Of a stretch of DNA of 64,000 nt, positions 52,752 through 60,791 are shown in pieces (positions within the stretch are counted from its first letter, which is position 1; every line of letters begins with the position of its first letter). The notes under the pieces were generated by a model. It was not told the DNA's origin, ran no database searches, and saw nothing but the letters and a program-made list of their open reading frames with translations. A program made the position numbers and the translations under genes. The stretch covers positions 1-64,000 of the forward strand of contig NQWY01033760.1 in NCBI GenBank assembly GCA_019425655.1, given 5' to 3'. Origin of the DNA: Rhizophagus prolifer. Its lineage: Eukaryota; Glomeromycota; Glomeromycetes; Glomerales; Glomeraceae.

Positions 52752-53396
52752 TCATCCCCAAAGAATCGGATCTTTTCCTTTTTCTAAAAGGTAATTATTG
52801 ATTTTTGAAAAAGGCTTGCTTCCGAAAAAACCTCTATGAACAGAAAATGGTGAAGGATGCGCCGATTGAATGATAAAATGTTTAGTCTCGTCAATTAGCG
52901 AGGCTTTTTTTTGTGCAAAAGCGCCCCAAAGAACAAAAACCACATTTTGCTTTTTATCAGAGATTTGTTTGATAATATAATCCGTAAACGTTTCCCATCC
53001 AAGGTCTTTGTGGGAATTTGGTTCGTGCGCTTTTACTGTTAAACTTGCATTGAGAAGGAGAACACCTTGCTTTGCCCAATCCTGCAAATCTTTATTTTTT
53101 CTTTCGATTCCCATATCTTCTTTCAGTTCAATAAAGATATTTTTGAGAGAAGGCGGTGCAGTAACATTTTCTGAAACAGAAAAGCAAAGTCCATTCGCTT
53201 GACCGTCATTGTGATAAGGGTCCTGACCTAAAATCACCACTTCCACATCATCAAATTCCGTGAGTTCCAAAGCGCGGAAAATCTCATTTTTCGGAGGAAA
53301 ACATTTGGTCGAATTGTATTGAATTTTTACTTTCTCCCAAAGATTTTTGAAATAATCACTTTCTTTAATTGGCTTCAGAACTTCTTTCCAGGTCAT
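52752..53396 (-). CDS. ung: Uracil-DNA glycosylase, family 1
   Basis: 214 residues, removes uracil from DNA. All family 1 motifs are present: VVILGQDPYHNDGQANGLCFSV (catalytic Asp and water-activating loop, about residues 58-79), LLNASLTVKAHEPNSH, VLWGAFAQ, and HPSPFSVHRGFFGSKPFS (catalytic His, DNA intercalation loop). N- and C-termini are standard. A TAnnTTTG element lies 16 bases upstream. It converges with the small lipoprotein gene with no base between the two stop codons and no terminator visible. Confidence 0.96.
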   Translation of the reverse strand: MTWKEVLKPIKESDYFKNLWEKVKIQYNSTKCFPPKNEIFRALELTEFDDVEVVILGQDPYHNDGQANGLCFSVSENVTAPPSLKNIFIELKEDMGIERKNKDLQDWAKQGVLLLNASLTVKAHEPNSHKDLGWETFTDYIIKQISDKKQNVVFVLWGAFAQKKASLIDETKHFIIQSAHPSPFSVHRGFFGSKPFSKINNYLLEKGKDPILWG

Positions 53397-53411
53397 TATT
53401 CAGATTTTTTA

Positions 53412-53419
53412 CAAAATTA
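53412..53419 (-). promoter_or_regulatory. Putative -7 promoter element of ung
   Basis: TAATTTTG on the minus strand, 15 bases before the ATG. Confidence 0.45.
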
Positions 53420-53565
53420 AATTTACAATTCGACTAAAGCAAATTTGTTGACTTTTTCTGTGAAAAATAAAGTTAATTTCTCTTAAAAGCTATTTGGCTT
53501 AATTTTTATTGTAATAAATTCGGGCGATTTTTGAGTTATTATCTATAAAAACAGCCCTTCGTAGA

Positions 53566-54678
53566 ATGAAAATCTGGAACAGTTTTATTTTTTCAATATT
53601 TTTTATGGTCAATTTATCAGCACAAAATACCATTATTGTAGGAACTTACACCAATAGTGAGAAGTGCAATAGTGGCGGGATTTATGTTTTTGATTTTGAT
53701 GAAAACACTTATAAGTATAACCTCAAATATCACACAGAAAATATCATCAATCCTAGTTTTGTGAATTTGAGTCCGGATAAAAAATTCCTTTTTTCTGTGA
53801 ATGAAAACGGCGACAAAAGCACAGTCACTTCTTTTACGATTGACGAAGCTAACGGAACTCTTATCAAAAAAGATGAAAGAAAAACACAAGGTGAAGATCC
53901 GTGTTTCTTGATTTCTGATGACCAAAATCTTATCGTTGCGAATTATTCCGGTGGAAGCATTAATGTTTTTAAACGTTATGCTGACGGAAAATTATCCGAT
54001 GTTTTCCAGAATATAAAATTCGAAGGTGTTGGTGTAAATCCGAAAAGACAGGAAAAATCACATATTCATCAGGTTCAGTTTTCTCCGGACGGCCGATATG
54101 TTTTAGCTAACGATCTGGGACTGGACAAGATATATGTGTTCAAGTACAATAAAACCGGCGATAAAGTTCTTGAAAAAGTTGATGAATATGATGCGAAGAA
54201 AGGTTCCGGTCCAAGACATATTGCGTTCAATAAATCAGGAAATTTATTCTATCTTGTTCAGGAACTGAGTGGCGACTTGTCTGTTTTAAGTTTTGATGAC
54301 GGGAAAATCAAATTAATCCAGGAAGAGACATTGTTGTCCAGAAAAGTTAGATTCAATTTCAGAGCTGCGGACATTCATTTATCAGACAATGAAAAATTCC
54401 TATATGTGACAAACCGTGATGATGCAGATGATATTACTACTTTCAAAATCCTCGAAGACGGCAAAGTGAAAAGAATCCAGCAAATCAAAACTACCGGTAG
54501 AAATCCCAGAAATTTCGCCATTAGTCCTAATAATAAATTGGTTTTGATTGCCAACCAGGATACGAACAGGATTAATATTTTCAGCAGAGACATGGAATCC
54601 GGCGAGCTGGCTCCAACCAACAAATCCATTCCCGTTTGCACACCGGTGAATATTATTTTTTATGAAAAAGGCAAATAA
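53566..54678 (+). CDS. Lactonase family protein (seven-bladed beta-propeller), exported, copy 1
   Basis: 370 residues with signal peptide (about 1-19, ending NLSAQ). The 6-phosphogluconolactonase-like propeller shows repeated blades: IVGTYTNSEKCNSGGIYVF, NPSFVNLSPDKKFLFSVNE, EDPCFLISDDQNLIVANYSGGSINVF, HQVQFSPDGRYVLANDLGLDKIYVF, SGPRHIAFNKSGNLFYLVQEL, and GRNPRNFAISPNNKLVLIANQ. The family includes Pgl-type lactonases, but an exported enzyme cannot serve the pentose phosphate pathway, so another sugar lactone is more probable. A paralogue follows at 57.1 kb with a barrel gene in between. Confidence 0.85.
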   Translation: MKIWNSFIFSIFFMVNLSAQNTIIVGTYTNSEKCNSGGIYVFDFDENTYKYNLKYHTENIINPSFVNLSPDKKFLFSVNENGDKSTVTSFTIDEANGTLIKKDERKTQGEDPCFLISDDQNLIVANYSGGSINVFKRYADGKLSDVFQNIKFEGVGVNPKRQEKSHIHQVQFSPDGRYVLANDLGLDKIYVFKYNKTGDKVLEKVDEYDAKKGSGPRHIAFNKSGNLFYLVQELSGDLSVLSFDDGKIKLIQEETLLSRKVRFNFRAADIHLSDNEKFLYVTNRDDADDITTFKILEDGKVKRIQQIKTTGRNPRNFAISPNNKLVLIANQDTNRINIFSRDMESGELAPTNKSIPVCTPVNIIFYEKGK

Positions 54679-54735
54679 ATTTTTCATCGATACAATATTT
54701 AAAATAAAAAATAGTTATTAAAAGATTAATGCTAG

Positions 54736-57057
54736 ATGAAATCGATGCTTGATTATAAATTTATTCTTTCTTTTTTCCTGATTTGTTGTTCCGGATTGCT
54801 GTTTTCGCAAACCGAGAAAGAGAATGAAATCGAAAACGTCGTTATCAAAGGCGTCAAAAAATATAAGAACAAAAAAGAAAACCCGGCTTATGCTATTATG
54901 CAGGAAGTATGGAAAAAGAAAAAATCCAACGGACTTCTGCTCCACAAAGATTATCAATATAAAACTTACGAGAAAATCGATTTCCGACTTGATAATATTG
55001 ATAGTGCGTTTACTAAAAAACGTGCCTTCAAAGGCATGGATTCTATCATTTTCAAATACAATGATTCCTCCGAGATTGCAGGAAAAGCTGTTCTTCCGAT
55101 TTTTATTACGGAAAGTATTTTTAAAGTTTATGGAAAAAACGATCCGAAGAAAGAACGCAAAGATTTGGTTGCGACAAGACTTTCGGGATTGAAAAATAAT
55201 CAGATTGTTTCCAAAACGATACAGAATATGTATCAGGACATCAATATCTATAACAATACTATCAATTATCTCAATATCGGTTTTGTAAGTCCTGTTTCTA
55301 CAGATGGTTTTGGGGTTTTCGATTATAATATTACGGACACGATTGAAGTTAATACCGTTAAATCTTACGAAATCAGGTTTACACCCAAAAATCCAGATGC
55401 ATTAGCTCTCAAAGGGCGACTTTATATTTCTATGGATAAATATAATGTGATGAAGGTGGAAATGGAAACCAATAAAAAGATCAACATCAATTTTGTTAAA
55501 AACATTTCTACAGATTTGGAATTCGATAATCCGGATGATTCTACTTTTATCCCGATCAGAAACGAAACCATCTTGCAATTGGTTCTTAGTGATAAGGAAA
55601 AAGCAAAATCCGTGATTGCAAAACGGGTCGCCAATTATTCCGATTATCAATTCGACACAGGAAATATAACGGACGAATTTCTCAATAAAATAGTTGTTCC
55701 CGAAGATGAAGCCGTGAGCAAAGACGAAGAGTACTGGCAAGCCAACAGAACCGAGGCTTTAACCAACAGCGAGCAAAACATCTATAAAATGTATGATGAG
55801 CTGGAAGATAATCCGAAGTATAAAAAAGTCGTCAAAGTTATAGAGATTCTTAATTCCGGATATATCCCTGCCGGTCACAGCGGAATAGAAATCGGAAATA
55901 TTTTTCAGACATTTGGGTATAATGATATTGAAGGATTCAGACTAAGGACAGGCTTCCGAACTTACCGCAGCAAAAATGATATGTGGAGAATCCAGGCTTA
56001 TACCGCTTACGGATTCCGTGATCAAAAGTGGAAATATGGAGCGGAAGCCAAATATATGTTCAACAAAACGAACCGTTTTACCGTTGGAGCAGGAACAAGA
56101 AACGATGTTTTACAATTGGGCGTTCAGTTGACAACAGACGAAGGCATCATGACAAGATCCTTTGCATCTTCTTCGGTTGTTAATTCTGGTGACAATACTT
56201 CCCTGAGTTTTGTCAATCAAACCAATGTGTTTACCAGCATAGAACCCTGGAAAAACTTCCAGATAAGACTGGATGCAACACAGCAAAGCATAAAAGCCGC
56301 AGATCCTAATCTTTTTGACATCCGTTATTACAGAGGCGGAATTCTGAGATCTGACCTTAATGATACGAGATTTACCGCAACTCTGATTGCCAGACCCGGA
56401 ATCAAATTTTCCACTTATGGGGTTGACAGATACGAAATGACAGCGCTCGCAAACAACCCGACTATTATTCTGAAATATACAAAAGGGGTTGGCGGCGTTT
56501 TTAATTCGGATTTTAATTATAATAAGTTACAGTTTTATTACTACCAACCAGTAATTTTAGGAAATTGGGGAAGATTATTTGCCAATGTAGAAGTTGGTAA
56601 AAACTTTGATGCGCTTCCACTTCCTTTACAGAATGTTTTGCCAGCCAACCAATCTTATGGGTTGCAAAGAGGCGTTTTTTCCCTGATGAACTATTACGAG
56701 TTTGTAGCCGATTCTTATGCCGTTCTTTTTCTGGAACATCATTTCAATGGGAAAATACTATCCCAGATTCCATTGATTAAAAAACTAAAATTAAGAGAAG
56801 TTGCATTTTTCCGTTCAGGCGTCGGAAGTCTGAAACAGGAAACGATTAACTTGAATGCCGGCAATATGGCATTGAGCACGCCTAACAAACCTTATTACGA
56901 ATATGGTTTCGGGATAGAAAATATTGGTTGGGGCAATTTCCGATTGCTGAGAATTAATTTTAACTGGAGAGGAAATTATCTGAATCATACCACTTCAAAT
57001 TCTAAGTCTGATATTAGAAAATTTGGAATTCAGTTTGGTTTCCAGATGAATTTTTAG
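54736..57057 (+). CDS. DUF5686 family outer-membrane protein
   Basis: 773 residues with signal peptide (about 1-25, ending LLFSQ). The N-terminal half (IENVVIKGVKKYKNKKENPAYAIMQEVWKKKK and YQYKTYEKIDFRLDNID) is the DUF5686 domain, found in Bacteroidota usually behind a carboxypeptidase-like (CarboxypepD_reg) domain that seems absent or very short here. The C-terminal half (about 400-773) is a beta-barrel with many aromatic strands ending FGIQFGFQMNF, with the terminal Phe of outer-membrane proteins. Function unknown. It lies between two paralogous lactonase genes in the same direction, so the three may form one operon. Confidence 0.85.
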   Translation: MKSMLDYKFILSFFLICCSGLLFSQTEKENEIENVVIKGVKKYKNKKENPAYAIMQEVWKKKKSNGLLLHKDYQYKTYEKIDFRLDNIDSAFTKKRAFKGMDSIIFKYNDSSEIAGKAVLPIFITESIFKVYGKNDPKKERKDLVATRLSGLKNNQIVSKTIQNMYQDINIYNNTINYLNIGFVSPVSTDGFGVFDYNITDTIEVNTVKSYEIRFTPKNPDALALKGRLYISMDKYNVMKVEMETNKKININFVKNISTDLEFDNPDDSTFIPIRNETILQLVLSDKEKAKSVIAKRVANYSDYQFDTGNITDEFLNKIVVPEDEAVSKDEEYWQANRTEALTNSEQNIYKMYDELEDNPKYKKVVKVIEILNSGYIPAGHSGIEIGNIFQTFGYNDIEGFRLRTGFRTYRSKNDMWRIQAYTAYGFRDQKWKYGAEAKYMFNKTNRFTVGAGTRNDVLQLGVQLTTDEGIMTRSFASSSVVNSGDNTSLSFVNQTNVFTSIEPWKNFQIRLDATQQSIKAADPNLFDIRYYRGGILRSDLNDTRFTATLIARPGIKFSTYGVDRYEMTALANNPTIILKYTKGVGGVFNSDFNYNKLQFYYYQPVILGNWGRLFANVEVGKNFDALPLPLQNVLPANQSYGLQRGVFSLMNYYEFVADSYAVLFLEHHFNGKILSQIPLIKKLKLREVAFFRSGVGSLKQETINLNAGNMALSTPNKPYYEYGFGIENIGWGNFRLLRINFNWRGNYLNHTTSNSKSDIRKFGIQFGFQMNF

Positions 57058-57119
57058 GAAATTTGTGACTAGCAGAACTTCTTTTGTCATCGAGTCTACT
57101 TCCAAATAATTTATCATCA

Positions 57120-58247
57120 ATGAAAATCCAAAAAATTACGCTACTCTTAAGTTTCTTAATTTTTACTCAATTATATTCTCAAAGAGAATTTGTATTTTTT
57201 GGTTCCTACAATTGGGATAAAGGTTCCGAAGCTGTTTATGTTTATGAGCTTAACACGGAAACCGGAAAACTGACTAAAGCTGCCTCCTCTTCTGATGTCA
57301 TCAATCCAGGTTATATCACAATTTCGCCTGACGGAAAATACGTTTATGCCTCTTCTGATGCCAAAACTCCGAATTACGGAACAGTAAGTTCCTTTGCGTT
57401 TGATCCTGATCAGAAATCATTAACTTTCCTTAATCAACAAAAAACCGGCGGTGAAAATCCGGTTTATGTGAATGTCGATAAAAGCGGAAAATGGCTCATT
57501 AATGTAACATACAATCAAGCTACGATTTCTGTCTTTCCACTTCTTGAAAATGGAAAAATCGATTCTATAGCACAGCATTTCAAATTCATGGAAGGAAGTG
57601 GAATTGATGCGAAAAGACAGGAGAAAGCTCACACGCATTCTGTCGTGTTTTCGCCGGACTATAAAAATGTTTTATTTGCAGATTTAGGTGCTGATAAAAT
57701 TTTGCAATATCCTTTTGATGCTAATCAGAAGCAACCTTTGATTGATATCAAAAGTACGTTCATCAATACAAAACCAGGCAGCGGACCGAGACATATCACT
57801 TTTAGCAAGGACGGAAAACGAGCATATTCTATTGAGGAATTGGCTGGGATGATTTCGGTTTATGATTTTTCTAATAACAAACTGAAAGAAATCCAAAGAA
57901 TAGCTACTCATCCTGACAAAATAAAGGAAGGTTTTGAAAGCTCTGATGTTCATATCTCGCCAGACGGAAAGTTTCTATATGCGACCAACAGAGGAAAGGA
58001 AAACAATATTGCGATTTTCAAAGTTGTGAATGACGGAAAATTAGAATCTATAGGTTACCAAAAAACCGGCGGAAAACATCCCAGAACTTTTGCGATTGAT
58101 GAAACTGGAAAATTTATTATTGTGACTAATGTTATTTCTCAAGATGTAACAGTTTTCAAAAGAAACTTAGAAACCGGAATGTTGAAGAAAGTTGGAAAAC
58201 CTGTGAAAATCAAAAATGTGACTTGTGTGAAAACAAAGATGTATTGA
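57120..58247 (+). CDS. Lactonase family protein (seven-bladed beta-propeller), exported, copy 2
   Basis: 375 residues from ATG 57120, which begins a clear signal peptide (MKIQKITLLLSFLIFTQLYSQ); the frame is open a little further upstream without function. The propeller blades parallel those of copy 1: FFGSYNWDKGSEAVYVYEL, NPGYITISPDGKYVYASSD, ENPVYVNVDKSGKWLINVTY, HSVVFSPDYKNVLFADLGADKILQY, SGPRHITFSKDGKRAYSIEEL, HPRTFAIDETGKFIIVTN. The shared AKRQEK(S/A)H and SGPRHI motifs show that the two are paralogues, though clearly diverged. Both are exported. Substrate unknown. Confidence 0.85.
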   Translation: MKIQKITLLLSFLIFTQLYSQREFVFFGSYNWDKGSEAVYVYELNTETGKLTKAASSSDVINPGYITISPDGKYVYASSDAKTPNYGTVSSFAFDPDQKSLTFLNQQKTGGENPVYVNVDKSGKWLINVTYNQATISVFPLLENGKIDSIAQHFKFMEGSGIDAKRQEKAHTHSVVFSPDYKNVLFADLGADKILQYPFDANQKQPLIDIKSTFINTKPGSGPRHITFSKDGKRAYSIEELAGMISVYDFSNNKLKEIQRIATHPDKIKEGFESSDVHISPDGKFLYATNRGKENNIAIFKVVNDGKLESIGYQKTGGKHPRTFAIDETGKFIIVTNVISQDVTVFKRNLETGMLKKVGKPVKIKNVTCVKTKMY

Positions 58248-58255
58248 TATTTTCT

Positions 58256-58375
58256 AACCACCAAAGTCACAAAGTTTTTATTTTCTCAAACTATTCAAAA
58301 AAAGAAATCTTAATAGATAAACTTTTTGTTCTTTTAGAAATCCATTTTACACTTTCTTTTGTGACTTTTGTGGTT
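58256..58375. repeat. Inverted-repeat element with AACCAC...GTCACAAA ends
   Basis: Left end AACCACCAAAGTCACAAAG (58256-58274) and right end CTTTTGTGACTTTTGTGGTT (58356-58375) are inverted copies enclosing about 80 A/T-rich bases. A third copy of the end is at 59986. The element lies between the lactonase and rsmA genes, and its right end is 24 bases from the rsmA promoter element. It may be a small non-autonomous mobile or REP-like unit. Confidence 0.5.
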
Positions 58376-58398
58376 TATAATTTCTACTATAATTACGC

Positions 58399-58406
58399 TA
58401 TCTTTG
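58399..58406 (+). promoter_or_regulatory. -7 promoter element of rsmA, leaderless arrangement
   Basis: TATCTTTG followed by CAGA and then the ATG, 4 bases between box and start codon, as in cmk and idi. Confidence 0.6.
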
Positions 58407-58410
58407 CAGA

Positions 58411-59181
58411 ATGGACGTTAGAGCAAAAAAACATCTTGGTCAGCACTTTCTTACAGACCAAAATATCGCACGCAATATTGTAGAATCATTGTCTTTTGAA
58501 GGCTACAGAAAAGTTTTGGAAGTTGGTCCGGGAATGGGCGTTCTTACAAAGTTCCTTCTCGAAAAAGAGTCAGAAATCTATGTTGCAGAAATCGACCAGG
58601 AATCTATTGTCTATCTCAAAAAACATTACCCTAAACTTGAAGAACAACATTTTGTAGGTGACTTTCTGAAAATCAACATTCCGGAAGTTTTTGATGAAGA
58701 ATTGGCTGTGATTGGGAATTTTCCTTATAATATTTCGTCTCAGATTTTGTTTAAAATCATTGATAATTACACTTTGATTCCGGAAATGAGCGGAATGTTC
58801 CAGAAAGAAGTTGCCGAAAGAACCGCCGCAAAACCAAGAACAAAAGATTATGGCATTTTGTCCGTTTTGGTTCAGGCTTATTATGATGTGGAATATCTTT
58901 TCACGGTTCACGAAAATGTCTTCAATCCGCCACCAAAGGTGAAATCCGGTGTCATCCGAATGATACGAAATCTGAAAGAAGGACTGGCTGGAAACGAAGT
59001 TCTTTTCAAGCAAATCGTAAAAGCCGGATTTGGGCAAAGACGTAAAAAGATGAGCAATGCTCTGAAAGTTCTCGGTATTCCAGAAAATATGAAATCCCAT
59101 CCTTTCCTTGATATCCGGGCAGAAGAATTATCTGTTGCAGATTTTATTGGTTTTGCTAATGAGTGGAAATCAAGTTTGTGA
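58411..59181 (+). CDS. rsmA: 16S rRNA (adenine1518-N6/adenine1519-N6)-dimethyltransferase
   Basis: 256 residues; methylates the two adjacent adenines near the 3' end of 16S rRNA in late 30S assembly. MDVRAKKHLGQHFLTDQNIARNIV is the family start; SAM motif I is VLEVGPGMGVLTKFLL (about 34-49); the catalytic motif IV is NFPYNISSQILFK (about 108-120); FNPPPKVKSGVIRM and FGQRRKKMSNALK are the conserved C-terminal RNA-binding parts. ATG 58411 is preceded at 4 bases by a TAnnTTTG element, so a leaderless transcript is likely. Confidence 0.97.
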   Translation: MDVRAKKHLGQHFLTDQNIARNIVESLSFEGYRKVLEVGPGMGVLTKFLLEKESEIYVAEIDQESIVYLKKHYPKLEEQHFVGDFLKINIPEVFDEELAVIGNFPYNISSQILFKIIDNYTLIPEMSGMFQKEVAERTAAKPRTKDYGILSVLVQAYYDVEYLFTVHENVFNPPPKVKSGVIRMIRNLKEGLAGNEVLFKQIVKAGFGQRRKKMSNALKVLGIPENMKSHPFLDIRAEELSVADFIGFANEWKSSL

Positions 59182-59227
59182 GTTGTTGAGAGTTTATCCG
59201 AAAAACTAAATTATAAAACACAATATT

Positions 59228-59277
59228 GTCATTCCGTAGGAATCTTAACTTCGCTCTTTAGATTCCTACGTAATGAC
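59228..59277. repeat. REP-like palindromic element
   Basis: GTCATTCCGTAGGAATCT and AGATTCCTACGTAATGAC are inverted 18-base arms with one mismatch around a 14-base loop. The motif is of a kind I recall as dispersed between genes in Flavobacteriia. It follows rsmA and might also end its transcript. Confidence 0.6.
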
Positions 59278-59327
59278 GAAAATTGCGTCGATTATTTTAA
59301 TAGATAATGTTCTAATTATCGACAAAT

Positions 59328-59436
59328 CCCTAGCCCCGATTGCAGCGGCATCCTTTTTTGTCTTATCTCAAAATGTTGTTTTTATGACAAAACTTCTGAG
59401 ACAAAAAAGATATAGCGGAAAGCGGGATCAAGCTCC
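59328..59436. repeat. Second dispersed-type intergenic element with long hairpin
   Basis: CCCTAGCCCCGATTGCAGCG and GCATCC, then CTTTTTTGTCT pairing with AGACAAAAAAG 35 bases later, then GATATAGCGGAAAGCGGGATC and AGCTCC. I recall this arrangement as common between genes of Chryseobacterium and Flavobacterium. It occupies most of the space between the REP-like palindrome and the idi promoter. Confidence 0.55.
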
Positions 59437-59457
59437 AAATAATTACATTAAAATCCT

Positions 59458-59465
59458 TATTTTTG
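59458..59465 (+). promoter_or_regulatory. -7 promoter element of idi, leaderless arrangement
   Basis: TATTTTTG followed by TAGT and the ATG, again 4 bases between box and start codon. Confidence 0.6.
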
Positions 59466-59469
59466 TAGT

Positions 59470-59979
59470 ATGGAAAAAGTGGTATTGGTCAATCCTCAGG
59501 ATGAAGTTTTGGGACAAATGGAAAAAATGCAGGCGCATGAAAATGGTCTTTTGCATCGTGCATTTTCGGTTTTCTTGTTCAATGAAAAGGGAGAAATGCT
59601 TTTACAGAAGCGTGCCGGAGAAAAATACCATTCGCCCAACCAATGGACCAACGCTTGCTGTTCTCATCCAAGAATCGATGAATCTTATCTGGATGCAGCG
59701 AAAAGGCGTATCAAAGAGGAATTAGGAATCGATTGTGAGCTGACGGAAAAATTCCATTTTATCTACAAAGCGGACGTTGGAGACGGTCTTTGGGAACACG
59801 AACTAGATTATGTCTTCACAGGCAACTTTGATGGAGAATTTGATTTGAATCCTGATGAAGTTTCGGAAATCCGATATGTTTCCATCTCTGATCTACAACA
59901 GGAAATTGCTGAAAATCCTGACAACTTTACAGAATGGTTCAAAATCATTTGGGCTGAATATCGAAATCAATTGAACTAA
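59470..59979 (+). CDS. idi: Isopentenyl-diphosphate delta-isomerase, type 1
   Basis: 169 residues, normal length. A Nudix-fold enzyme converting IPP to DMAPP for isoprenoid synthesis. The active-site cysteine is in TNACCSHPR (about residues 58-66), the Nudix box region is AAKRRIKEELGIDCEL, and the acid pair is in DGLWEHELDYVF. HENGLLHRAFSVFLFN near the start is standard. A leaderless promoter arrangement precedes it. The gene is separate from other isoprenoid genes. Confidence 0.96.
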   Translation: MEKVVLVNPQDEVLGQMEKMQAHENGLLHRAFSVFLFNEKGEMLLQKRAGEKYHSPNQWTNACCSHPRIDESYLDAAKRRIKEELGIDCELTEKFHFIYKADVGDGLWEHELDYVFTGNFDGEFDLNPDEVSEIRYVSISDLQQEIAENPDNFTEWFKIIWAEYRNQLN

Positions 59980-59985
59980 AATTCA

Positions 59986-60005
59986 AACCACAAAAGTCAC
60001 AAAAG
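59986..60005. repeat. Solo copy of the AACCACAAAAGTCACAAAAG repeat end
   Basis: Same motif as both ends of the inverted-repeat element at 58256-58375, here alone, just after idi. It is followed by TCGCTGATTTTATTGATTTAG-like sequence that also looks repeated in kind. Confidence 0.5.
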
Positions 60006-60105
60006 TTTTTTTTCTCGCTGATTTTATTGATTTAGCTGATTTCTATTAATTAGCTAGAAAATAACATTAAAATATTCCTTAACTTTATTATCAAATCTCA
60101 AGTTT

Positions 60106-60759
60106 ATGAAGGCTTTGGTAATTGGTGCAACTGGCGCTACAGGAATTGATCTCGTTAATCAGCTTTGTAAGGATTCTGACTTCGAACAAATTGATGTTTT
60201 TGTGAGACGTCGTTCTGATTTTCATAACGAAAAAGTCAAAGCGCACATCGTGGATTTTGACCATCCTGAAGAATGGAAACACCTTGTGAAAGGTGATGTC
60301 GCCTTTTCTTGTCTCGGAACAACTCTGAAATCCGCAGGAAGTAAAGAAAATCAAAAAGTAATTGATTATGATTATCAATTCAATTTTGCAAAAGCAGCAA
60401 AAGATAATGGTGTTGAAGATTATATTTTAGTTTCTGCTTATGGTGCCAATCCTGATTCCAAAATTTTCTATTCCCGAATGAAAGGAGAACTGGAAGAGGC
60501 AATTAAGAATCTTAAATTCGATAAAACTACAATCTTCAAACCCGGAATGTTGGAAAGAAAAAATACTGACAGAAGTGGTGAAGTTTTTGGTTTGAAAATT
60601 ATTAAATTCCTGAATAAGTTCGGTTTTTTTAAAAGTCAGCAGCCTCTTCCGACTTCCGTTCTCGCAAAAGCAATGATTGTCGCTTCGAAAATAAAATCCA
60701 ATAATTTCTCAGAAGTCAAGTTGCACAATATTTTCAGTTTTGCTGAGAAAAAGACATAA
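60106..60759 (+). CDS. NAD(P)H-binding oxidoreductase, HTATIP2-like
   Basis: 217 residues. Atypical short-chain dehydrogenase: MKALVIGATGATGIDLVNQL holds the dinucleotide motif GATGATG, then FSCLGTTLKSAGSKENQKVID and a YILVSAYGANPDSKIFYSRMKGELE segment with the YxxxK-like pair. The end with SQQPLPTSVLAKAMIVASK is typical of HTATIP2/TIP30-like proteins and bacterial YraR-type relatives. Substrate unknown. Convergent with galE across a shared terminator. Confidence 0.82.
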   Translation: MKALVIGATGATGIDLVNQLCKDSDFEQIDVFVRRRSDFHNEKVKAHIVDFDHPEEWKHLVKGDVAFSCLGTTLKSAGSKENQKVIDYDYQFNFAKAAKDNGVEDYILVSAYGANPDSKIFYSRMKGELEEAIKNLKFDKTTIFKPGMLERKNTDRSGEVFGLKIIKFLNKFGFFKSQQPLPTSVLAKAMIVASKIKSNNFSEVKLHNIFSFAEKKT

Positions 60760-60760
60760 A

Positions 60761-60786
60761 AAAACCAATCTAAAATGATTGGTTTT
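60761..60786. terminator. Bidirectional terminator between the oxidoreductase gene and galE
   Basis: AAAACCAATC / GATTGGTTTT stem with a 6-base loop, A and T runs on both sides. Confidence 0.88.
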
Positions 60787-60791
60787 AATTT

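Noticed and set aside
59273-59725. 150-codon plus-strand frame overlapping the start of idi
   Set aside because: It runs through the repeat elements and then out of frame over idi; it has no similarity to a known protein and the idi frame is clearly the real one.
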